This document shows, piece by piece, positions 1 to 5,100 of a stretch of 7,611 bases of DNA. The stretch spans positions 1 to 7,611 of the forward strand of contig CAZKBY010000135.1 in assembly GCA_964550915.1 (NCBI GenBank). The letters run 5' to 3'. The translations under genes were made by a program, and so were the position numbers. The DNA is from JARYMI01 sp964550915 (lineage in GTDB: Bacteria; Acidobacteriota; Aminicenantia; Aminicenantales; UBA8522). The notes under the pieces were generated by a model. The model was not told the origin of the DNA. It made no database searches and worked only from the letters and a program-made list of their open reading frames with translations. Numbering within the stretch: position 1 is the stretch's first letter; every line of letters starts with the position of its first letter.

Positions 1-4
1 GTCC

Positions 5-34
5 TTGACAACAACGGGTGAGCTCCCCTATAGT
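5..34 (+). promoter_or_regulatory. Sigma70-like promoter for the GNAT acetyltransferase gene
   Basis: A perfect -35 hexamer TTGACA lies at 5-10 and a -10-like hexamer TATAGT (5 of 6 to consensus) at 29-34, separated by 18 bases. Transcription would begin near position 41. This leaves a leader of about 39 nt before the GTG start at 80, with the Shine-Dalgarno site inside it. The TTG of the -35 box is in frame with the downstream gene and can be mistaken for its start codon. This is a pattern match by eye, without expression data. Confidence 0.7.
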
Positions 35-68
35 GGGACAGGAAATCAAACCTCTGAGGACGACAAAG

Positions 69-74
69 AGGAGG
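69..74 (+). promoter_or_regulatory. Shine-Dalgarno site deciding the GTG start at 80
   Basis: A perfect AGGAGG lies five bases upstream of the GTG at 80-82. It supports that codon over the in-frame TTG at 5, which has only four bases of visible upstream sequence and coincides with a promoter box. Confidence 0.8.
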
Positions 75-79
75 TCTTC

Positions 80-667
80 GTGAAGGAAAAAACCGCGGCG
101 CTCAAAGACGGGAAAAAGATCATCATTCGGCCATTGGAGATGAAGGATCTTGATGCTCTGATGAAATTCTACCGCGCCCTCCCTCCCGAGGACAGGAGAT
201 ACCTGAGAGTCGACGTCACCAACCGGGATGTGGTGGCCCAGAGGATCAAGATTATGGAGCAGGGAAACGTCTATCGTCTCATCGCCCTGGACAGGGACAA
301 AGTCGTCGCTGACGGTGCCCTCGAACTCAGCGGGGAAGAGTGGCGCAGGCACCAGGCTGAAATCCGTGTGATCGTGGCCAGGCCCCTCCGCCGGCTAGGC
401 CTCGGCACGGTCATGATGAGGGAACTCTATTTTCTGGCGGCGGAGACGAACGTCGAAAAGGTGGTGGCCCAAATGATGAGACCCCAGAAAGCTGCCCAGA
501 AAATCTGCCGTAAGCTCGGCTTCCGGGAAGAAGCCATGTTGCCCGATTATGTCAAAGACTTATCGGGGAAAACCCAGGACCTCCTCATCATGGTCTGCGA
601 CCTCAAGGATATGTGGAAAGAGATCGACCATTTCTACAGCGATTCTGACTGGCAACGCTGTCGCTGA
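80..667 (+). CDS. GNAT family N-acetyltransferase
   Basis: A 195-residue single-domain acetyltransferase of the GNAT superfamily, expected to be cytoplasmic and to move an acetyl group from acetyl-CoA to an amine on an unknown substrate. The opening strand IIIRPLEMKDLDAL (about residues 14-27) is the usual beta1-alpha1 start of the fold. Motif A, with the acetyl-CoA pyrophosphate loop RRLGLGT, is at 104-110, followed by helix VMMRELYFLA. KICRKLGFRE (141-150) matches the motif B region. The arrangement RPL...L..FYRALPPEDRRYLR resembles the GNAT domain of Pat/YfiQ-type protein lysine acetyltransferases, but the large CoA-ligase-like part of those proteins is absent, so a protein target is only a guess. 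GTG is chosen as start because of the adjacent AGGAGG. The residues encoded before it (SGTGNQTSEDDKEEVF and upstream) look like leader sequence. The gene stands alone, convergent with the EF-G gene. Confidence 0.85.
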   Translation: MKEKTAALKDGKKIIIRPLEMKDLDALMKFYRALPPEDRRYLRVDVTNRDVVAQRIKIMEQGNVYRLIALDRDKVVADGALELSGEEWRRHQAEIRVIVARPLRRLGLGTVMMRELYFLAAETNVEKVVAQMMRPQKAAQKICRKLGFREEAMLPDYVKDLSGKTQDLLIMVCDLKDMWKEIDHFYSDSDWQRCR

Positions 668-671
668 ACTT

Positions 672-700
672 GAGAGCCTCCAGCGGCACTCTTGATGTTT
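672..700. terminator. Weak hairpin in the convergent gap, possible bidirectional terminator
   Basis: Five bases after the acetyltransferase stop, GAG-A-GCC (672-678) can pair with GGC-A-CTC (685-691) across a six-base loop. This gives six pairs with one central mismatch. On the plus strand it is followed by TTGATGTTT, a broken T-rich run. The minus-strand reading, for the EF-G gene, has no T tract. It is the only plausible terminator in a 49-bp tail-to-tail gap and is weak. Confidence 0.3.
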
Positions 701-716
701 CCGGAACGCCAATTGC

Positions 717-2810
717 CTACTCTTCTTCTGGCTTGATCCGGCCTTCCTTGATGGCTTCAGCGATGATTTTCTGCTGAACCTGAGAAGGGACTTCTTCGTA
801 ATGAGAAAACTCCATTAAGAACGAGCCCCGGCCGCCCGTGATCGAAGTGAGTGTCGGCTCAAAATCAAGCATCTCGGCCATGGGAGCCAGGGCTTTGATG
901 ATCCGCATGTTGCCCTTCTGTTCCATGCCCTGAAGCTTGCCCCGCCGGCCGTTAAGGTTGCCCATGATGTCTCCCATGTAGGCCTCGGGCGTGTAGACTT
1001 CAATGCTCATGATCGGCTCGAGAAGCGTCGGCTTAGCTTCTTTCATGCCCTTCTTGAAGGCCATGGAAGCGGCGATCTTGAAAGCAATGTCCGAGGAATC
1101 GACCTCATGATAGCTGCCGTCGTAGAGAATGACCTTAAAATCAATGGTGGGATAGCCGGCCAGGATTCCCTTCTTGCGGGCTTCCTGAATGCCCTTTTCG
1201 ATCGAAGGAATGTAGTTTTTAGGAATGGCGCCGCCAAAAATCTTGTCCTCAAATTCAAAGTCTTTCCCCCGCGCCAAAGGTTCCATCTTGATCTTGACAT
1301 CTCCGTACTGGCCGCGGCCGCCCGTCTGGCGCTTGTATTTGCCCTGAACGTCGGATCGGCCCTTGATCGTCTCTTTATAAGCGATCTTGGGGGGTTTCAG
1401 AAGGACATCGACATTGTATCTTTTCTTCAGCCGTTCGGTGATGATTTCCACGTGAAGCTGGCCGTTCCCCGAGATCAGCAACTGACCAGTTTCCGCATCC
1501 CGTTCGATCCTTACGGTAGGGTCCTCATCCGTGATCCGGTGGGTCGCCTGCGAGATTCTGTCTTCGTCGGCCCGGGTTTTGGGTTCGATGGCGAAGGAGA
1601 TGGAGGGCTCGGGGAACTTGATTCGTGGAAATTTGATGTCCGCACCCTTGGCGCACAGGGTGTCGCCGGTTGATGTAGCCTTGAGTTTGGCTGTGGCTAC
1701 GATATCGCCGGCCTTGACCTGTCCCGCCGGTATCTGCTCTTTCCCCTGGAGGAAGAAAAGGCCGCCGATTTTCTCATCGGCATCCTGACTGATGTTGGTG
1801 ACGACAGCATCAGGATTCGTTCGGCCGGAGAAGACGCGAAGCAGAGAGATCCGGCCTGTGTACGGGTCGGAGATGGTCTTGAAAACCAGGGCAGCGAACG
1901 GCTCCTCGGGGAAGGGTTTGACAGCGCCCTCCGTTCCTCTGACCTTGGCTTTAACTTCACCCCTGTCAACGGGCGATGGCAATAGATCAATCACAGCCTC
2001 GGCCAGGGGCTGCGCTCCTATGTTCTGCAGCGCCGAACATACACAAACAGGGTAAAGCTCATGGCTGAGAACTGCTCTTCTCAGCCCTTGCTGAACATCT
2101 TCGGCCGTGAGCTCTCCCTTCTCTAAATATCTCTCCATCAGTTTCTCATCGCTCTCGGCGATCATCTCGACGAGTTCTTCTCTTTTTTTTGCCGCTTCTT
2201 CCCTGAGCGCGGACGGGATTTCAGTTTCCTTGAACTGGCCGCTCTCATCTTTTTCGAAAAGATAAGCTTTCATCCGCAGAAGGTCGACGACGCCATCAAA
2301 ATTCCTCTCTTCACCCAAAGGAATCTGAAGCGGCACAGCCTGCCTGCCGAAAAATTGACGAACGGAGTCCAGGGCTCGCTTGAAATTGGCGTTCTCCCGG
2401 TCCATCTTGTTGACGACAATCAGGCGCGGAAGAGAGAATTCCTGGAGCATCTCCCAGACTTTTTCCGTTCCCACTTCGACTCCGGCCACGCCGCAAACGA
2501 CGACCAAAGCGCCGTCGACGGCTCTCAGAGCAGCCCGAGTATCCCAGAGAAAATTGCTGTAGCCGGGCGTATCGAGGCAATGGATCTTGTGCTCTTTTGC
2601 TTCGAAGAAACAGGCGGCCGAATTGATGGATATCTTCCGCTCGATTTCTTCGGGCTCATAATCCGTGACAGTGTTGCCCTTCTCGACTTTGGTCAGCCGG
2701 GAGGTTGCCCCGAAATTGAAAAGCCAGGCGGCAGCCAAGGATGTCTTGCCTGAGGAACCGTGACCGACAAGGGCAATGTTCCGGATTCTTTCTGGCGCAT
2801 AATCTTTCAT
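717..2810 (-). CDS. fusA: Elongation factor G family GTPase, EF-G2-like paralogue
   Basis: A 697-residue translational GTPase of full EF-G length. The GTP-binding motifs are in order: P-loop GHGSSGKT (16-23), switch I KISI (59-62; canonical GITI), switch II DTPGY (80-84), NKMD (134-137) and SAL (259-261). Later domains are complete. They include GNGQLHVEI (448-456), the domain IV segments GGRGQYG (497-503) and SYHEVDSSDIAF (566-577, the loop that enters the decoding site), and the C-terminal EVYTPEAYMGDIMGNLNGRRG. Main EF-G has DTPGH in switch II; the Tyr and Ser replacements, with the start IRNIALVGHGSSGKTSLA, resemble the EF-G2-like branch, whose members coexist with the main factor. Hence it may be a specialised or accessory factor rather than the principal translocase. 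ATG at 2810 is preferred over GTG at 2813 because GGAGG is seven bases from the ATG. It has its own predicted promoter. The symbol is a family label and the paralogue status is inferred. Confidence 0.9.
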   Translation of the reverse strand: MKDYAPERIRNIALVGHGSSGKTSLAAAWLFNFGATSRLTKVEKGNTVTDYEPEEIERKISINSAACFFEAKEHKIHCLDTPGYSNFLWDTRAALRAVDGALVVVCGVAGVEVGTEKVWEMLQEFSLPRLIVVNKMDRENANFKRALDSVRQFFGRQAVPLQIPLGEERNFDGVVDLLRMKAYLFEKDESGQFKETEIPSALREEAAKKREELVEMIAESDEKLMERYLEKGELTAEDVQQGLRRAVLSHELYPVCVCSALQNIGAQPLAEAVIDLLPSPVDRGEVKAKVRGTEGAVKPFPEEPFAALVFKTISDPYTGRISLLRVFSGRTNPDAVVTNISQDADEKIGGLFFLQGKEQIPAGQVKAGDIVATAKLKATSTGDTLCAKGADIKFPRIKFPEPSISFAIEPKTRADEDRISQATHRITDEDPTVRIERDAETGQLLISGNGQLHVEIITERLKKRYNVDVLLKPPKIAYKETIKGRSDVQGKYKRQTGGRGQYGDVKIKMEPLARGKDFEFEDKIFGGAIPKNYIPSIEKGIQEARKKGILAGYPTIDFKVILYDGSYHEVDSSDIAFKIAASMAFKKGMKEAKPTLLEPIMSIEVYTPEAYMGDIMGNLNGRRGKLQGMEQKGNMRIIKALAPMAEMLDFEPTLTSITGGRGSFLMEFSHYEEVPSQVQQKIIAEAIKEGRIKPEEE

Positions 2811-2817
2811 CACAGAG

Positions 2818-2822
2818 CCTCC
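2818..2822 (-). promoter_or_regulatory. Shine-Dalgarno site of the EF-G-like gene
   Basis: GGAGG lies on the minus strand, seven bases from the ATG at 2810 and four from the adjacent in-frame GTG at 2813. The spacing favours the ATG. Confidence 0.7.
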
Positions 2823-2850
2823 ACTCGATGGGTTGGATCATTCAGGCCAG

Positions 2851-2883
2851 CTCTTAAGAATCGACGCGTCGAGGGTTTAAGAG
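2851..2883 (-). promoter_or_regulatory. 33-nt interrupted palindrome in the EF-G leader
   Basis: On the minus strand, outer arms CTCTTAA and TTAAGAG (7 bp) flank a perfect 12-bp palindrome TCGACGCGTCGA at 2861-2872. Short unpaired stretches separate them, and the two centres are half a base apart. It begins within one or two bases of the predicted transcription start. In RNA it would form a 5'-terminal stem-loop; as DNA it could be an operator. No T run follows, so it is not an ordinary terminator for rluD. Confidence 0.6.
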
Positions 2884-2891
2884 CAGAAAAT

Positions 2892-2920
2892 ATCATACAC
2901 CAAAGCTCTCGCCTGCTCAA
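2892..2920 (-). promoter_or_regulatory. Sigma70-like promoter for the EF-G-like gene
   Basis: On the minus strand, TTGAGC (2920-2915) and TATGAT (2897-2892) are separated by exactly 17 bases, matching consensus at 4 and 5 of 6 positions. The -35 box starts 12 bases after the rluD stop. Predicted initiation is near 2885, giving a leader of about 75 nt. Together with the gap, this suggests that the EF-G-like gene can be expressed independently of the upstream operon, although read-through from rluD is not excluded. Confidence 0.65.
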
Positions 2921-2931
2921 GAGAAAACGGA

Positions 2932-3837
2932 TCAGGCGTGGATAATTTCTTGGAATTCGGGAGGAAGAGGGGCGTAGAATTCAGCCAGGATTCTCGTTGC
3001 GGGATGGGCAAAGACAATCCGCCAGGCATGAAGGTACAGACGGGCGAACTTTTTAGCCTTGTCCTGCCCGCCGTACCGGCCGTCACCCACGATGGGATGT
3101 CCGGCGGCAGCGAAATGCACTCTGATTTGATGAGTCCTTCCTGTTACCGGTTTTATCTCGAGCAAAGTGAATTCATCCAGGATTTTTTTGACGGAGTAAA
3201 GAGTCAGCGCTTCGCGGGGCTTCTTCGTCCGGATGGAGATGCGCTGCCTGTGTTTGGGATGGCGGCCCAGGGCCCAGTCGATCCTTCCTTCAGCCACCTG
3301 AACCTGGCCCCACACCAGGCCAAGGTAGATTTTCTCCACTTCTCTGGCTTTGAACTGGCGTTTGAGCTCGCTGTAAGCTTTTTCGCTCCGGGCCACAACC
3401 ATGACGCCTGACGTCTCCTTGTCCAGCCTGTGGACGATTCCCGGCCTCTCTGGATGGCCGACCTTCTTTATCTCAGGGTAATGGAAAAGAAGGGCGTTGA
3501 CCAGAGTCCCTCTCTCAATCCCTGCCCCAGGATGGACGGTCAACCCGGCGGGTTTGTTGATGACGATGATGTGCTCATCGCTAAACAGCACATCAAGAGG
3601 AATATCCTCCGGGCAAAGGAAGCTTGGTTCTTCCCGGGGGAGCTCCACGTCGATGACATCGCCCAGCCTGAGCTTGTGGCCGGGCTTCGCAGCCCCCTTG
3701 TTGACGAGGACTTTGTTATCAGCAATGAACTTTTGCGCTTGAGCTCGGGTCAGGTCTTTGACATGCGCGGCCAGAAAGACGTCCAGCCTCTGGCCGAACC
3801 CGAAGGAGCGGCTTATGTAGAACTTCCTCTCAAGCAC
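2932..3837 (-). CDS. rluD: RluA/RluD-type 23S rRNA pseudouridine synthase
   Basis: A 301-residue cytoplasmic enzyme that isomerises uridine to pseudouridine in large-subunit rRNA. An N-terminal S4-like RNA-binding domain occupies about residues 16-62 (GQRLDVFLA...LTRAQAQKFI...VLVNKG). The catalytic domain has the signature HRLDKETSG at 136-144, with catalytic Asp139, and the active-site motif GRTHQIRVH at 233-241, followed by HPIVGDGRYGG. Length and the S4-plus-catalytic layout fit RluD, which modifies helix 69 of 23S rRNA. RluC-like or YlyB-like relatives share this architecture, so the exact target uridines are inferred. The start is GTG, because an in-frame stop lies five codons upstream (3852-3850) and no other start lies between. 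It overlaps the end of lgt by 8 nt with no good Shine-Dalgarno site, pointing to translational coupling. An rluD-type gene beside lspA is also the arrangement in many Firmicutes. Confidence 0.92.
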   Translation of the reverse strand: MLERKFYISRSFGFGQRLDVFLAAHVKDLTRAQAQKFIADNKVLVNKGAAKPGHKLRLGDVIDVELPREEPSFLCPEDIPLDVLFSDEHIIVINKPAGLTVHPGAGIERGTLVNALLFHYPEIKKVGHPERPGIVHRLDKETSGVMVVARSEKAYSELKRQFKAREVEKIYLGLVWGQVQVAEGRIDWALGRHPKHRQRISIRTKKPREALTLYSVKKILDEFTLLEIKPVTGRTHQIRVHFAAAGHPIVGDGRYGGQDKAKKFARLYLHAWRIVFAHPATRILAEFYAPLPPEFQEIIHA

Positions 3838-4627
3838 TTTTTTTGTTCTTCAGAAGGCTGAACAGGATGAACCCGAAAATAAGGCCAAGGATGCAGAAAA
3901 GCTGCGGCAAGGACAGGCTGAGAAAGGGCGATATCCCCTTCACCAGGAAGGCCTTCTCGGGATGATCGCCCCGGAAAAACTCGGTGAAATACCGGATCAA
4001 GGAATAGTTGATGATGTACAGGGAAAAAACCTGTCCGTCAAACTTTTTTCTCCGCAAGACGAGAAAGAGGACGAAGAAATTAAGAAAATTTAAGCCTGCT
4101 TCATAGAGCTGCACCGGGTGAAGTGTCTCGCTCAGCGGGATGCCGGTCAGGTTGTGGGCATACTCGCTGGTAAAGCGGACGCCCACGGCACTCTCGCAGA
4201 ACCGGCCGTAGCAGCAGCCGGCCAGAAAGCAGCCGACCCGGCCAAATCCATGGCCAAGCGCGAGGGCAGCGCCGGCGATATCGGCCACCTTCCACGTGGG
4301 AATCTTGCGCCGCCTGAAGTACCACAGGGCAAAGACAAGGCCAAAGATAAGTCCACCCTGAAAAACTCCTCCTGAACGGGCCAGACTCAGGAGTTCCCCC
4401 GGGTAGCGCGTGTAATAAGAGAAATTCCCGAGGAAAAGGACGAGCTTGGCGCCAAAAAGAGAGATGAGGATGGTGTAAAAACCGGCATCGATAATCCCCG
4501 CCGCGTCCAGTCCCTGCGCTTTCGACTGACGATACAAAAACCACAGGCCGAACGCCACGCCGACGGCCATCATCAGGCCGTAGGAGTGAATCGTGACCGG
4601 GCCTAAGCGGATGAGGACGGGGAACAT
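3830..4627 (-). CDS. lgt: Prolipoprotein diacylglyceryl transferase
   Basis: A 265-residue polytopic inner-membrane enzyme that transfers diacylglycerol from phosphatidylglycerol to the lipobox Cys of prolipoproteins, the first step of lipoprotein maturation. Several hydrophobic segments are visible. Recognisable motifs are IHSYGLM (13-19, the E. coli Tyr26 region), GGVFQGG (86-92), the Lgt signature GRVGCFLAGCCYG (129-141, with the essential Arg at 130), HPVQLYEA (170-177) and RYFTEFFRGD (212-221, matching E. coli Arg239 and Glu243). The signature is the Cys-containing variant rather than the E. coli GRIGNFINGELWG form, and Gln90 stands where E. coli has His103. The start is ATG at 4627, seven bases after AGAGGA. 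An in-frame ATG at 4684 would add 19 residues read from lspA sequence and has no Shine-Dalgarno site. The gene overlaps lspA by 25 nt and rluD by 8 nt. Its product supplies the substrate of LspA next door. Confidence 0.93.
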   Translation of the reverse strand: MFPVLIRLGPVTIHSYGLMMAVGVAFGLWFLYRQSKAQGLDAAGIIDAGFYTILISLFGAKLVLFLGNFSYYTRYPGELLSLARSGGVFQGGLIFGLVFALWYFRRRKIPTWKVADIAGAALALGHGFGRVGCFLAGCCYGRFCESAVGVRFTSEYAHNLTGIPLSETLHPVQLYEAGLNFLNFFVLFLVLRRKKFDGQVFSLYIINYSLIRYFTEFFRGDHPEKAFLVKGISPFLSLSLPQLFCILGLIFGFILFSLLKNKKSA

Positions 4628-5100
4628 GCGGGTTTCCTCTTTATAAAGAAAAAGAGAAGCAAGATTGCGCCGATGGTGATGCATGAATCGGCGACGTTAA
4701 AAAACGGCCAGTGCCATTTCCGGGCATAAAAATCTAAGAAATCAATCACATAGCCCCGGAAGACGCGGTCAATCAGGTTGCCCAGAGCTCCGGCCAGGAT
4801 AAGAGTGAGGGAGATTTTCGTGCCCCGCTCGGCAGCCGGTGTGATGATAAAATAATAGATGACCAGCCCAAGAGCAAACAAAGAGGCCAGCGTCAAGACG
4901 ATATAAACGGTGGGGTTTCCAACTTGAGAAAAGGCGCCGAAAATAGCCCCCCGGTTATGGATGTGAGTGATGTTGAAAAAACCTGGGATGATGACAACGC
5001 TGGAGTAAGGCCTCACTCCCCGGAGGACCATCCACTTGCTGACCTGGTCGACTACGACAAGCACCCCAATCAAAGCTAAATAAAACCAGGTCTTTTTCAT
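4603..5100 (-). CDS. lspA: Lipoprotein signal peptidase (signal peptidase II)
   Basis: A 165-residue aspartic protease of the inner membrane (peptidase family A8) that removes the signal peptide from diacylglyceryl-modified prolipoproteins after Lgt has acted. Four hydrophobic segments fit the family (about 5-22, 65-85, 96-108 and 139-153). The conserved blocks are VVDQVSKW (16-23), NRGAIFG (49-55), GNLIDRVFRGYVIDF (107-121) and FNVADSCITIG (134-144). Asp120 and Asp138 correspond to the catalytic pair, and Asn108, Asp111 and Asn135 to neighbouring active-site residues known in this family. Length is typical. The C-terminal tail after IKRKP is short, polar and Ser-rich. The ATG overlaps the ileS stop as ATGA, a 4-nt overlap typical of coupled translation. 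ileS-lspA is a widely conserved pair, and the gene end overlaps lgt by 25 nt. Confidence 0.95.
   Translation of the reverse strand: MKKTWFYLALIGVLVVVDQVSKWMVLRGVRPYSSVVIIPGFFNITHIHNRGAIFGAFSQVGNPTVYIVLTLASLFALGLVIYYFIITPAAERGTKISLTLILAGALGNLIDRVFRGYVIDFLDFYARKWHWPFFNVADSCITIGAILLLFFFIKRKPACSPSSSA
4635..4640 (-). promoter_or_regulatory. Shine-Dalgarno site deciding the lgt start
   Basis: AGAGGA on the minus strand, seven bases before the ATG at 4627 and inside the lspA coding region. It is the reason for choosing the 265-residue Lgt over the 284-residue reading. Confidence 0.7.

Noticed and set aside
5..79. N-terminal extension of the acetyltransferase from TTG at 5
   Set aside because: It coincides with a promoter -35 box and has no visible ribosome site, while the GTG at 80 has a perfect AGGAGG. 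The encoded residues do not look like part of the GNAT fold.
637..666. CAGCGA...TCGCTG inverted repeat at the end of the acetyltransferase gene
   Set aside because: It has a six-base stem with an 18-base loop inside coding sequence and no T run afterwards. It is too weak to call a terminator.
1107..1673. 188-codon open frame on the plus strand inside the EF-G gene
   Set aside because: It is antisense to well-conserved EF-G coding sequence and resembles no protein I know. It is a by-product of codon composition.
2811..2813. GTG as start of the EF-G-like gene
   Set aside because: It is only four bases from GGAGG, while the adjacent in-frame ATG has seven-base spacing. The difference is one residue.
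4639..4648. Perfect 10-bp palindrome CTTTATAAAG upstream of lgt, resembling a -10 element
   Set aside because: No -35 box lies at suitable spacing (a TTGCTT is only 11 bases away), and it lies in lspA coding sequence. It is probably coincidental.
4628..4684. 19-residue N-terminal extension of Lgt beginning MHHHRRN
   Set aside because: It lies inside lspA coding sequence and has no Shine-Dalgarno site. The family N-terminus fits MFPVLIRLGPVTIHSYG, and AGAGGA precedes the ATG at 4627.
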